Numbered from the stretch's first letter, positions 45,655-57,269 are shown. The stretch: 64,000 nt of DNA from Apodospora peruviana (GCA_033439685.1 JAUEDM010000003.1:3502001-3566000); one strand, 5' to 3'. Numbers and translations: made by a program. Notes: a model not told the origin generated them from the sequence alone.

Positions 45655-47634
45655 TTATCTTGCAACCCAATACCCACCGATCCCATGAAGCTTATCCCGT
45701 GCCTCTCCATCCGGGGTCCGAATCCCAGCCAAATGAACAGGTATCTTGCCAACCTGGTTCTGCACCTTACCTCTAGCATCCGAGAACTTGTCAGACAAAC
45801 TCCGCGAGCTCTTGGCCGTCTTGAGCCTGTCAATCGTCACATCCGGGCCCCAGTTCTCCCTTCCCAGGCTCGCCATCGTAACAAGCACATCCTGGGACGC
45901 AATGTCCAGCTTGTCCTGCACCGACAGTACCATCCCAGGCGGCAGATCGGTATGCGGCCGCAAAAAGCCCATAACAATAACCTTCATCTTGACATCCCCA
46001 AAGATTGTTCCTTGCCCAAAGTCCTGAACAAGATGTACCTTGACCTCCGTCTCGGAAATCACCGATGGCCTCGCAGAAGAAGAGATGGGACACCGCCCGG
46101 CCGTGATGACAGCCTCGTACCACTCCCCCGCCGCTATCCCAGCATCAATCCCCTTCCCAGAAGACGACAAAACACTCGCCCAACCGAAATACACCCCCTC
46201 GAGATTGTATCTCAGATCATCCGGCAGGCTAGTGGCCAGATTCGCCGTGGGGATACCGAGCTCCGCCCCCCCTCTGCCCGTCCCGGGCACGATTCTACCC
46301 GACAATTTGAGCGGATACGGCCTCTGCGGACCATCATCAGAGCCCATGACAACGAGACCCCCCTGCCCAGACGCGAAAAAGTGCTGCTCCTGATAAACCC
46401 CAGCGGCATCAAAATGCTTTTGACCAAACTTATCCTTCAACCCAATAGCACCAAAGGCCCTCTGCCCAGCCTCCCTCGCGACAAACCCAGGCTGGATCTT
46501 GTCCAACCGTCCTTGTATCCGTCCAGCAACCGGCCCAACATACCGATTGACCGTGTTGCTCGCAATCACCGAGGCGACTTTTACTCCTACTTCAAGCGGA
46601 ATCGTGCTCAAAGACGCGCCGCGGAACACGCTTGAATCGGTCGACGTGCTGGCCACCCTGAAAATGGGGCTCGGGCAGAGCGTCTTCCGCTTCTTGTCAT
46701 CACCGCCCGTACACAAAACAAGTCTGAAATAGCCGTCCGCCGAAGCCTCGGGGATCCGAACGACATGCGTCTCCCTCGCCACGTGCGCAAGCTTCTTGGT
46801 CGCCTTGGCGATATCGCGCTGCCAGCTGCGTTCATCCGTGTCCGGACCCAAGTCGGATACCTGGACCACCGAAGACGGCGTCACGTCGAGCCAGGCGGCC
46901 GTCGCGCCGACCAGTGCTTTCAGCTTCATCCCGCTGTCGCCTGAGAAGCCGCGCTGCTGCAGCCAGAGCGTGCGGTCGCGCGGGAGCGGGTGGTCTGCTG
47001 AGGAAAAGATGGTGATGGCGACCGAGGTGGCCGGCCCGCGGTAAAAGATGAGCGGCGGCGAGTGGCGCAGGATGGTGTAGTGCTTTGTCGACTCTGTCGG
47101 GTGCGGGACCAAGCCGCCTGCCAAGTGCAAGGTTTCCGAGACGGCGTTTTGCCAGAACGTTGTCGGTTTGTTATCTGTGGGGGGATCGGCAGCAACGGGT
47201 GGTGGTGTGATGGGTGTGTTCCACGCAGATGATGTGGTCCTGCTGCTGCTGGGGCTTGGAGATGGCGATATGGGCGAGTCGAATTGGCGAGAAGGAGCGG
47301 CGAGGTTTGGCATGCTGGTCATGACCCGCAGCCGACTTGGTAATGGCGGCGGATGCAGCATCTGATCATTCTGTGATGGGAGGGGATTGTGGGTGTGGCC
47401 GCGCGAGACTGGGCGAGGCCGGTCACGATGGACGTTGAGAAAGTCCCGATTGTTCTGGTCATACGGGTAGCCGTTGGTGGTCTCCCCGGGGGCGGACGCG
47501 AATGATCTCGTATCGAATTTGGGGGCATCTCGCAGGTCGAATGGAGAGTATGGAGGTGGCGGTGTGTTGTCCTCCGTCGCCGTCGGCTTGCGCCTGATTG
47601 GGGGTGGATTGAAGTAGTAATTATGTTGATCCAT
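45655..47634 (-). CDS. Large protein with C-terminal riboflavin-kinase-like domain
   Basis: Single exon of 659 residues. The first 160 are Pro/Ser/Arg-rich and disordered. Residues about 440-590 match the flavokinase fold: YPLKLSGRIVPGTGRGGAEL, then GIPTAN near 462-467 (the PTAN Mg-ATP motif), a GVYFGWASV strand, and ETEVKVHLVQDF with the Glu expected to bind riboflavin. The usual DFYG segment is GTIFGDVK here. Free-standing fungal FMN1 is roughly 200 residues, so this is either a fusion or a derived paralogue; a middle region (FWQNAVSETLHLAGGLVPHP and onwards) is unrelated. Whether it makes FMN is uncertain. Confidence 0.75.
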   Translation of the reverse strand: MDQHNYYFNPPPIRRKPTATEDNTPPPPYSPFDLRDAPKFDTRSFASAPGETTNGYPYDQNNRDFLNVHRDRPRPVSRGHTHNPLPSQNDQMLHPPPLPSRLRVMTSMPNLAAPSRQFDSPISPSPSPSSSRTTSSAWNTPITPPPVAADPPTDNKPTTFWQNAVSETLHLAGGLVPHPTESTKHYTILRHSPPLIFYRGPATSVAITIFSSADHPLPRDRTLWLQQRGFSGDSGMKLKALVGATAAWLDVTPSSVVQVSDLGPDTDERSWQRDIAKATKKLAHVARETHVVRIPEASADGYFRLVLCTGGDDKKRKTLCPSPIFRVASTSTDSSVFRGASLSTIPLEVGVKVASVIASNTVNRYVGPVAGRIQGRLDKIQPGFVAREAGQRAFGAIGLKDKFGQKHFDAAGVYQEQHFFASGQGGLVVMGSDDGPQRPYPLKLSGRIVPGTGRGGAELGIPTANLATSLPDDLRYNLEGVYFGWASVLSSSGKGIDAGIAAGEWYEAVITAGRCPISSSARPSVISETEVKVHLVQDFGQGTIFGDVKMKVIVMGFLRPHTDLPPGMVLSVQDKLDIASQDVLVTMASLGRENWGPDVTIDRLKTAKSSRSLSDKFSDARGKVQNQVGKIPVHLAGIRTPDGEARDKLHGIGGYWVAR

Positions 47635-48306
47635 GATGCAACAGTCTCTCAGTCCAGCTGAGCTGTGTCAGTCACCAGTTTATTATTATTTGAAACGGTT
47701 GCGGTCGTGGCATCGAAACCTACCGTAGCCACCATTTCAGTTTGTGAAGGGACAGAGACGAGATCGGTTGTTGTCGCAGGTTTGAGATTTTGAGACGATC
47801 CCGAATTGGTCTTGCCAAGGCTTTCCTTGGCTGAAACCCGCCCAATCAGAGCCGAGGTGGTGATTGCCAGTGGAGTCATGGGTTGAAAGGGGGTGGCCCC
47901 TGAGAAAACAAATAATCGTCTAAATAATCGTTTGGACAAGTTCGAGAGAGCTCCTTTACCCAATAATTGTGGTAAATAAGCTTTTGGATAAGGAACCGGG
48001 AGCTGGTTTGTTTTGCTCTGCCCTGATTTCACCGCGACGAGTGAAAGACGAACAGTGGAATCGAAACCCTCATCAATATCAGCTTATCAGCCAGTTATCC
48101 TGCAAAGGACACTTTGGTATGATTGATTTAACATGTACATGAGGAGTCGCCATCTAACGACCAACATTTCGTTTTGTCAAATACTTGTGAATGTGATGTG
48201 GTTTTATACTACTAACTTTCTGGTCAGCAGAATCCCGACTTGCTCTCACGTAAGCTTAAACACTGGGGCCCTCAGCTTGAACGTTCGAAACGGGTCTGCT
48301 CCATGG
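47635..48306. other. Intergenic region
   Basis: Promoter side of the flavokinase-like gene. A 127-codon minus-strand frame (47649-48032) opens with GTG, not ATG, and has no motif. No gene supported. Confidence 0.4.
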
Positions 48307-48914
48307 TCAAGTAGACTTTATTGTGATTTGATTAACAAAGTACTTCTTTTCCGAGTTTTCGAGGCCGGGTAGTGATAGTCTGTTTGACGCGTACTGTGCG
48401 ATGTCGTCTTTAGTGTAGTCGTGGACCCTGACCCGCAGAAACCCTGCGAAGGCGTCTTCGAAGACTGGCAGCTCTCGGCTGGAAAGACAAAGCTTGAATC
48501 CCTCGCGTCTCGAAAGATCTTTGAAAAGGGTTGCGACCTCGCGATGATCGTCAGATATTGCATCGTTCAGCCCCCAAGCAGCATCTCCCTCGTCAACCTC
48601 ATAGACCATGTCCAGCTGCTCTTGCGTGCGGTGGTCCAACCTCTCCAGGTTCCGGTACTCGTCAAGTCCGTCAACGAATAAGCAGATCCTCCACCCCTCA
48701 GCCACGTTTTGTTGGTTGTCGGCCACGTATCCAGCGGATGGCCGCGAAGTCCATGGACAAAGATGATATCGATAGCAGGGCAAGTGTCCTTGTCATCGCA
48801 CATGCGATCCCAGATGTGTGGTCCAACATTTCTCACGGGACAAATGTCCCCATCCGAGTCATGTTCGGTGTTTCTTCCCCCACGCAGCCATGGTAGCTTT
48901 CTCGTCCACATCAA
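48307..48914 (-). pseudogene. Collapsed hydrolase-NACHT (NLR-like) gene
   Basis: One frame encodes the start of a SERAC1/lipase-type alpha/beta hydrolase as found at the N-terminus of fungal NLRs: IDIIFVHGLRGHPLDTW followed by NKTWL. Immediately after it, in another frame, comes the middle of a NACHT domain: EGWRICLFVDGLDEYRNLE (Walker B region), then FKLCLSSRELPVFEDAF and VHDYTKDDIAQYASNRL. The rest of the hydrolase, Walker A and everything after NACHT are missing. The junction lies near 48715. The stop at 48307 ends the frame. This is a deletion derivative, not a functional gene. Confidence 0.75.
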
Positions 48915-51179
48915 CGACCTCGAACTCCTCGTTCAGACTCTTAAATACCAGTAAAGTCTTTGACGTGAAGGTAGAATTATACGTATCGGAGGGAGGTGGT
49001 GCACAGACGACGGACAGAATGATACTACAGGCAGGGAAATGGAGTGGGTAAGGTACTTGTTGCCCAAGACAGACGAGTTCGGCGAAGAGCGCAAGTCGGG
49101 GCAGGTCAAGAGAACGGCTCATTTGAATCAGGCAGCAGGTGCCAGTAAATCGCCACTATCAAGCGTGAAACATATGCTGTATCACCCAAAGAAAATCTGA
49201 ACACGGCCATCTGCATGATACAGTAGTCCAGTGGTACCACAATATCCTCCAGGTTCATGTTTGCCATGTTGCCCACCATCCAACGAGGAGGCGTGACCAC
49301 CATCCATCACAATATATGCATGTTTGCCTTATAGGCTCCAAAACGCCATCCGTAAATGAAGAAGAGGGGAAACTGGTGCTCGTATCTTCGAGTTCTCGTG
49401 CTCAACTTCCTGAGCTGGGGCTTATCGTAGTGGCTGAGCTTCAAGCCCTCGCCGAACCTGCAGAGTCGGCCATACAATCAACTGCACCATGCCCAGTCAT
49501 GTCAGGCAAACTTAACAGCACAAGCAATAATACTAACCATCGAAGGGTCAAGGAGAGGACTTGTCCTCATAAAAATACCTAAGGAATATAAGATCATTAG
49601 GATAACTAACGTTAACTGATTAATACTAATTATTTGCCACAGGGAGTTCCAGTTATACCGATCACTCCATCTCCCTTTGCAGTCGGAGCCTGACCACGAT
49701 CTACATCTTCATATCCCCTTTTACTACGCATGAGGTAAATCCATCCGACACAGAGTTGTCCCTCTTGGCCTACCCTGAGCAACCAACCCCCTTCTCAACC
49801 TCAACGTGTCCCGCCCTCTCCGCAGCGTCAATTAGATCCGGCCGCTTTGCCTCGAGCCGCGTAAACGTCTTTCGGCCTCTCACGCCCACGGTGACCGCGA
49901 GGCAAACAAAAGAACTATCTCCTCCAAGATGCCGCCAAATGCCGAGGTGAAGATAAAGAAGGGAACGACGCAGCCGCCGTACCGTACGAGTTCACCTGGC
50001 TAATGTTAGGCACGCCTCCCGGTATCACCGTATCAGTCCTCCCCAACTTACCCTCGACCGCTCTCTACCGGACGAGAGCAACGCGCGTGGCCCCGTGTGT
50101 GCGTCACTAGATTTCTGACATGCAAAGGAAGACAAGGAACCAAGATTTTACAAACGCCGATACCATCATGCTTTTGGCTATACCGACAAGACCACCTGAC
50201 CCCCAAAACATGTTCGCCCTCGTCATGGCATCGTGAGATTGTCTCCATTCACCCGAAAAGGACATACGAACTGATACTGGATCACCTGAAGAAGGCTATA
50301 GCGCAGGGAAGTGTGGAGTTGTTAGGTAATTACAGTGTCAGCGGCTAGGAAGTTTATTATTACCCAAGGTAACTCGTAACTCTGAACTGAGAGAAACCGT
50401 TGTTCGGTCTGGACTTGTGGGTGCTGGGCCACATGAAGCGTTCCGGGACTGTGCAAGTGTATGTTGTGCTTGGTATAGCGCGCTATAGTACAAAACAACA
50501 AGGTTTTGAGGTTTCAATTCAAACAACTTGATTGGCTTTTTCAATCCTTTCCTGATTCACTGGAAATCCAGACAGAAGATATTGTATGTTGCAGTCTGGT
50601 TCAAAAGCCTAGTAAGAGCTCTAGCCAGATCCTTTCTCAGGAATGCCCCGGTGGACAACCTAGGCGCCTTGTTCACACTCCATTATGACTGGTCAAGTCG
50701 GACCACATAGTCACATCTCCATGGGAGACAGAGAAGAAGATGCAGAGTATGTGGTATCGGCTGCTGTGTTGGCCAGGTAAAGGCTGGCAGGTAGTAGCAT
50801 CGTCTCCCAAGAAGGTCCAAGGCGCTAGTTCCATCGCCTCACAATTCCACACTAATGGCCTTGTCAACGTCTCATCGTCTCTACGGGACCTGTCAACCCC
50901 TCTATTATTACTGCGTCAAGCGATGCGACTAGTGATACCCCTCTCATGATATCACGCGAGGTGCGATCTCGCCAAGGGCATAGCACAGGCTTCAGGTTGC
51001 TTAGTGTTCATGGATGAGGCATGGATGAAGATGTTCCCGGGCTATCTGAGAGCCGAGCACGATGAAAGAAAAAAGTATAAAGGATCCCAGTTTCGCACCA
51101 CATATTCTCTTTCATCCGAGTTAAACAGAGCAATCGTGTGTCAATCCTCATAGCATTATCACCTGTTTCCATCGTCACC
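48915..51179. other. Gene-poor region (2.3 kb)
   Basis: No supported gene. A minus-strand stretch at about 49790-49990 reads GGCVVPFFIFTSAFGGIL followed in another frame by TVGVRGRKTFTRLEAKRPDL, which looks like a decayed scrap of a membrane protein, unassigned. AT-rich patches lie around 49560-49640. The last 100 bases are the leader of the secreted protein gene. Confidence 0.35.
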
Positions 51180-52060
51180 ATGAAGCCAACCCAAATCGCC
51201 GCCACCATGGCCTCCCTGGTCTCACTGGTAAGAAAACATCACCAGTCCCCTCTCCACGGGGTAATAACTCCAAAAGGGGAACACCAACTAACAGTATGTA
51301 TGGCTTGCTATCAGGTCATGGCCGGTGCCGCACCCCCCGCCAACGGCGGCGTCGCTGACGCACCTCTTCAAGTCCGCCAGCAAGTCGATGACATCCTCCC
51401 AATGTCAGACATGACGTGGACTGGGCCCATTTTCCCAGGAGACGCAACCAACACCACCCTGTCCGGATCAGCAAAGTCCATCTACGAGCAGATCCTGGCC
51501 ATCAACCCAAAATACGCTGAGGAGAACCCGGTACCTGATGTCGAGCCCCCCAGTGGAGCACAAGTCGAGAAGAGAGATGGCGTAAGTTGCGAAAACCTGA
51601 GTCCTCCTTGAGCAGATATAAAAGGGGAGACACGCTAACTTTTCTGTAGATTAGTTGCAGCTACGGCGGCCCAGTCTTCTACCCTAATTGTGACGAGGGC
51701 AGGAAATATCTCAAGGCTCTGGGAGGTGGTAGCGGATGGTGCGGTGCAAACGCAAGATCCTGTGCCCGCGTCAGCTGCTCCTGGAAGTGCGGGATGCAAC
51801 TCTGCAACACTGTAAGTCTTCCTTGTTACACCCATCTTGTTTTGTTTTTCAATATCGCCTGTAATTCGGACTGACAAAAAAAAAAATTCGCACTCCTATG
51901 GTAGAGCGGTGGTTATGTTCAAGTGTACTGCAGAGACATTGCCAACGATATAGAAGCCATCATCAACAGGTGCTGGTTCATCATGGATGGTTGGAATTAT
52001 GCCAACGGGCGCTATACCTTTGGAAACCATTACACCCAGCTTGAGTGGGACAGTTGCTGA
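51180..52060 (+). CDS. Secreted cysteine-rich protein with Kex2-type propeptide
   Basis: Four exons, 51180-51227, 51315-51581, 51650-51811 and 51905-52060 (introns 87, 68 and 93 bp; all phase 0), give 210 residues. The signal peptide is split by intron 1 (MKPTQIAATMASLVSL then VMAGAAPPANGG). A propeptide of about 90 residues ends in QVEKR, a Kex2-type site, followed by GISCSYGGPVFYPNC. The mature part carries SCARVSCSWKCGMQLCNT, YVQVYCRDIANDIEAI and a terminal LEWDSC. The CRDIANDIEAI block recurs in small secreted proteins of plant-associated ascomycetes, whose function is not established. All exons are in the same phase, which supports the model. Confidence 0.75.
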
Positions 52061-52767
52061 GGTCCACTATCTATTATCGGGGATAAAATAAGTTATATTT
52101 GTCGAGCGTCTTGAAAAACATACATATCTGTATCTCAGCGTGGGCAGAGCACCCCAGTGCCCCTCAGGCGGATCAAAAACTCCCACATTTTCCGCGAAGG
52201 TGATATGTTATCTCCAGCTGAATGAAACGCTGGTCACGGAGCAGTGACAACCAGTATGCCACGGAGTTTTGGAGCAAACTGCTAAAGAAATGCTGTCTCG
52301 TCTGATTCAAAAGCCAGCCCTCCAAGCTCCCCTTTTCTGTCCCAGTGGCTTCGGTCCTGCGACGAGAACCATCCCTAATGCCATCAGAGATCAAGCCTGT
52401 TTCGTTATGCTCCGAGTCGGTCAGACAGGTTGAAGTCGGCCAACATGTACCACTCACTGCTAGGAAAGTAATACATTCTAAACGCCAGTCCATATTTACC
52501 CTACAGCTACTCCTCAAACAAGTCCAAATTCTCGTACATGAGTTTAAAGGGATTCGGAAGGAAAGGAAACGGTGTAACACAAAATATGTAGGCACGGAAT
52601 GCGCTGAAAAAGACGGAAGAAAGTTTGTTGTATTGGTCTGGAGAGGGCGAGCAAGAAAGGGGGTCCCCGGAGCTCTTATACAGCCCGGGAGAGCTTACGT
52701 AACCCTTGTTTTGTCCGAAAAACGGAATGCAGAAAGAAAGAAAAAGAAAAGGAATCCCCTATTATCA
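52061..52767. other. Intergenic region between convergent genes
   Basis: 3' flanks of the secreted protein gene and the Zn2Cys6 regulator. The overlapping 144-codon plus-strand frame at 52345 has no family motif. No gene supported. Confidence 0.4.
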
Positions 52768-55657
52768 TCACATCTGTGATGTCTCCATCATACTAGCCAT
52801 TAACAGCTCCTCCAACCCAAACGGCGAAAAGTCCAGCGGGCCTCCAGGCCCGCCGTCGATACCGCCATAATACAGGTTCTGCTGGCCTGGCGTCATGGGA
52901 AAGTGATGGTGCGTCAGGTGGTCGTCGCTACCACCGTACAGGTGTGCTATTGGCATTAAAGTTGACGACGCGGGTCGACCGTCCCACGACGTGGCGCCCC
53001 ATCCACCATGCCCTCCACCGTTTGGATTCGGTATTATACCACCGTGACCGGCGGCGGCCACAGCTGGCGGTAAGAGGAGTTCTGTCCCCAGAGGCACTGC
53101 GCCGCTGTGGTTCGCTGTCGGGTGGTGGTGGTGGTCCGTCAGTGTGTGCGTCGCCAGCAGCGTCGTGGCAGTGGAAGGCCTCCTCGCCATCCCATTTTCG
53201 TTTCCCAACACCATGTCCCCTGCACCAACGCCATTCTGCCCCTCGTCTCTCGTTTCGTGATGGGAAGGTCTAGACATGAGATTCTGCAAGCCCGCTTCGA
53301 TCCTCGCCAACTTGCCCTTCAGATTCTCCATTCCGCCCCAAAACGAAATAAACCTATCAATCGTCAACTTGAGCAGATCTAAATTGGAGCTAGTCAGCCT
53401 CTTATTAAACAGCGCCGCCGGCCCAAAGACCTTGCAGGCGATCTGGGCGGCCGCTGCAAACCAAAGCGAGTTTGCGAGAAACGGATTCACGTAGCGGTAG
53501 TGGTCGCGCGCGCTGTTGCGTACCACGCGCACGATTTCATCGGATGCGGACATGTAGTTGGACCACTCCGAATTTGCTTGCGCTGTTTCGCTGCTTGACC
53601 GAGGTTGTTGGCCTTTCCGTTGTTGGACGAGGAGCCAGGGCGCCCGCGCGCAGATTTTGTGGTGGTAGATCATGAACCGGCAGAGCTGGGTCATTAAATG
53701 GAGGGCGTATTTGTCCGCGTGCTCTTGCCGGGGGTTATTCTCGTTGACAGTACGGTCTGTGAGAGGTGTTGAGGTTGCCTTTGGTCGAAAGTCGAGCGTC
53801 TCGCCTTGGTAGGACAGACTCGCGGGCAGTGAGGTCACCGTGCAATAGAGGCAGTTGGCCATGATCTCGAGTTCCTCACGGTTTGTTTCCACCGTCTGCT
53901 GCTGCTGCTTGTCACTGCCGCCACTGAGTACCATCGCCGAGCCGGCGGGGTACACCAACCGCTGGGTATTTCGCATGAGCGAGTTGACGACAATGAACCA
54001 TGCTTTTGCCGACTGGTTACCGCATTCTTCGAGGTGTTTCCACCGCAGACTGGAGTCCTCCGCCAGGAAGCAGCTCTCTTGGTAGACGTCGTTGAACCAG
54101 AAGCTGTCCGGCACCGGAAGGAGAGTGAGGTTAAGGCTGGGATCGATCGCCGTGGGTAGCCGGCGGATGGTGCTGGCGAAGACGTCCATCTCCCACGTCG
54201 CCCACCAGGCCCTGCGGCGCTCCTCGAGCAGGGACCACCGCTGTATATCTATCGGTTTTGAGCCATCTGAGACGGGCTCATGGTTCGCATCGACGATGTG
54301 CAGGTTCATATCGTATGAGTAGCGAATACAGTCGCCGAGCTTTTTCCATGATCTCGACCGGACGCTGAGGGTGAGTTGGTAAAACGTGACCAGCACGCCG
54401 GCTTGAAGAAGCCAGAACGGTGGCCGCATATCGCCGTAGCGGTCGACGGATTCGTCGAGTTGCGAGGACGCAATTTGGGCAAAGTAGGCTGGCGTAGGAC
54501 AGTCGGGATCATCCTGACAGTGCCTGGCTGAGAAGGAGAACATAGCTGCTACAAGCGCTTCGGCGTCCGAATGGTTTTGCATTATGGCGAACTTGGGCTC
54601 AATACTGCCTGGTCGGAAGAGAGAAAATGCCGTCATATTGGCAAAATACGACGTCATTCTGTATATTTTGTCAGTTCTTATGGAAGAACGAGGAGGTAGT
54701 ACTGTTACGTACAACATGTCATATGTCGCTCGAGATATCTTGAGCGCCGTACAGACGCTCTGGATGGTTATTTTAACTGCGCTGTCTTGATGCCCGGGAG
54801 GCGAGGCGTCGACCGTGGACGGAGACTGCGGTCTCGTCTGCGCCTCATGTGACGGATACATTATGCGCGAAAACGTCGGGGCGTTTGTTGGATGACTATC
54901 AGTTGCGGTAGCAGTAGTAGCACTTGGCCCGCCGCCAGTCCCCAACGATATTCCCGCACCACGCTCAGGCGAGACAACATCCATGTTGCCATCCCGGGCC
55001 GGCTGGAGTGAACCATCCTGACTTTCGATGGTGTAGTACCCAGTCGCAGACACGACAGAGTTGCGTCGAGCAGTTTCATGATCAAACGCGGCAGTCTTTC
55101 CATTGCTGGTGATATCTTGACTGGAACTACTGGAAGTAGGACGATCGCCAAGTCTCCTACGCTTGGTCCCTTGCAATGAACCTGCATAATATCAATATAT
55201 GAGTCAGCCTTTGACATGTTTAATGGACCAGCAAGTGGTACTATGGACTCACCAGTCTTGGGGCCGGGCTTCTCAGGATGAGTCGGGTAATCGCACGCTA
55301 TGTTGAGCTTTTGGCAGACCGCACAGATGGGGAGTTGGCGGTCACTGCGGGATGGTGATGCTTAGTTGGTTTGCCAAGATGACAACGTGCATCATGATAA
55401 TATTTGATAATAGACGACGATGGTCTCCGTAACTCGGGAGTGGATCCACTGCCAAAGGTTTTGTTTGTTGTACGTACCACTTCACTTTGCGCCTTTCGAA
55501 CCATCAAGGTTAGCATACCTAGTCAACCACGATTTCTATGGCCGGGAATGTCTACCTCTTGCAAGCATAGCATGCCAACTTGGCCCCGGAGCCAGGCGCC
55601 GATATGCTTGTCGTCTCGGTCGGTCTCGTTGACGTCTCGCTGGTGAATTCCGCCATG
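52768..55657 (-). CDS. Zn2Cys6 transcription factor with fungal-specific TF domain
   Basis: Five exons: 55657-55557, 55492-55478 (15 nt), 55344-55253, 55181-54713 and 54658-52768, total 855 residues. The binuclear zinc cluster, with spacing CX2CX6CX6CX2CX6C (CYACKRRKVKCDRQLPIC onwards), is spread over exons 1-3 and complete only after splicing the 15-nt microexon. The regulatory middle domain runs through MTSYFANMTAFSLFRP, PPFWLLQAGVLVTFYQLTL and the hallmark EERRRAWWATWEMDVFAS. A Gly/His-rich tail ends the protein. The last intron is 54 nt, a multiple of three, so an unspliced message stays open. It sits next to the FAH hydrolase, P450, FAD monooxygenase and dioxygenase genes and is the likely cluster regulator, an inference from position. 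Confidence 0.85.
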
Positions 55658-56364
55658 GCTGCTGTTCTCAGGCTGTCGGGGTCACACGTCGGCATCACGG
55701 CACATCCTTTGAGTTCTCCTAGGATGCACCGTGGTCATGGAAAGGTGGATCGAGGGTTCGAGCGAGTCAAGAGGGAACGCGTCCTTGGTCGATACCACCC
55801 GAGAGGGATCACGATGCCCAAGCAGCAATTGAGCCGAGAAAAGGTGGGGGGGGGGGTGGAATAAGCCCGGGCGTTGCGGGGGAGGTTGGGGAATCATATC
55901 GAGGTGGGGCGATCTATGGAGCTGCAGCAGCGGGGACCTTGATGGCTCACAGCACCATCGCGGGGTTCGCAACGAGCATCCCGGACCCAAGACCCCACCC
56001 CTCTCCACTGCTGTCCAGTTCCCCGGATTTCCTTGACTAACACGAGGACGAAGAAAAGACGGAATGACAGACTGGGGCCAATTGTAATAAGAAAGATGCG
56101 TGGATTCTACGTTGGTAGTTGGAAGCGGTAGATTGGTTGATTCTATTGATGATTCAAGGTCCTAAGCCGATCAGACCCCAAAGATTGCTCTTTTTTACCC
56201 CTGGTTCCAGTTGTAAGAAAGAGCGCCCCACAGACGAACATTCCGGCAGTGGATTCTGAGATTGAGACGAGCAACACGCTAAAGAAATTCAAATTCACAG
56301 GCCTGTCTAGAACTAAAACTAACAAACTCCAAAATCCACATCAAAAATGGAGAGAAAGACAAAA
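55658..56364. other. Intergenic region
   Basis: Promoter side of the Zn2Cys6 gene and 3' side of the FAH gene. A G10 tract lies near 55846-55856. The 94-codon frame at 55580 overlaps the zinc-cluster exon antisense and is a shadow. No gene seen. Confidence 0.4.
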
Positions 56365-57269
56365 TCACTTCTCAAAAACAATCTTGTTCCGTATCGCACC
56401 AATCCCATCAATCGACACCTCAACCACGTCCCCGTCCTTGAGGAACCCAGCGCCCTGGGGCTCAATAAACAGCCCAACTCCACTGGGGGTACCAGTCTGA
56501 ATGATGGTGCCCTTGCGCAGCGTCGTCCCCCTGCTTAGGTGGGAAATGATCTTGGCTACACTAAAAATCATGTCGGACGTCTCAGTCTCTTGGCGCACCT
56601 CGCCGTTGACCTTGGTGACCAGGTGAAGCTGCTGCGGATCCGAGACCAGATCGGCCGACACGATGACCGGGCCAATGGGCGCAAAGTTGTCAAACGACTT
56701 GGCGTAGCAGAACTGGCCGCCCGAAGTGTCGGGGAGCTGGAAGTTGCGCGCCGACACGTCGTTTCCGACCGTGTAGCCAAAGATGTAGGAAAGCGCGTCG
56801 GCCTCGGACACGTTCTTGGCGTCCTTGCCGATCACGACGGTCAGTTCGCCCTCGTAGTCGAGCATGGGCTGCGCGTCGGGGTGGATTGAGATGGAGTCGT
56901 AGGGGCCGGCGAGGGCGTCGGCGGGCTTGGTGAAGACTACTGGGTAGGGAGGGACGCGGAGCTGTGGTCATGAGGGTCAGTTCATTGTCTGCCGATTCCA
57001 GAAAAAAAGTGCTGGAAACGTACGTTGGCCTCGGTAGCATGTTTCTGGTAGTTCAGGCCGATGCAAACGACCAAGGGGATTTTGGGGAGGGGAGACAGCA
57101 GCTTGCTGATCTTGTCTGCCCTGCCGGTGCTCTTGAAACCGGACTCGATATCGCCTTCGAGGACCTCGACCTCGGCGCCGGTGAGGTCGTTTGGTACTTC
57201 GCTCTTGAGGTTGCCAAAGCTTGTGGTGCCCTCGGCATTGACAAATCGCACAAGTCGTTGGAAAGACAT
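56365..57269 (-). CDS. Fumarylacetoacetate hydrolase-family protein
   Basis: Exons 57269-57024 and 56961-56365 (intron 62 bp, phase 0) give 280 residues. The FAH fold is clear: the catalytic His region VVCIGLNYQKHATEAN, metal-binding Glu in LDYEGELTVVIGK, Asp in YTVGNDVSARNFQ, then KSFDNFAPIGPVIV and the end loop GTIIQTGTPSGVGLF. Family members cleave C-C bonds of acylpyruvates and related diketo acids, including products of aromatic meta-cleavage, or decarboxylate them; mammalian FAHD-type proteins belong here. Position between a Zn2Cys6 regulator and oxygenases suggests a step after ring opening. A TA microsatellite lies upstream. Confidence 0.87.

Noticed and set aside
47649..48032. 127-codon minus-strand frame upstream of the flavokinase-like gene
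   Set aside because: Opens with GTG, has no ATG near the start and no recognisable domain; probably promoter sequence.
49790..49990. Membrane-protein-like fragment on the minus strand
   Set aside because: Too short and split between frames to name a family; kept only as a remark in the gap entry.
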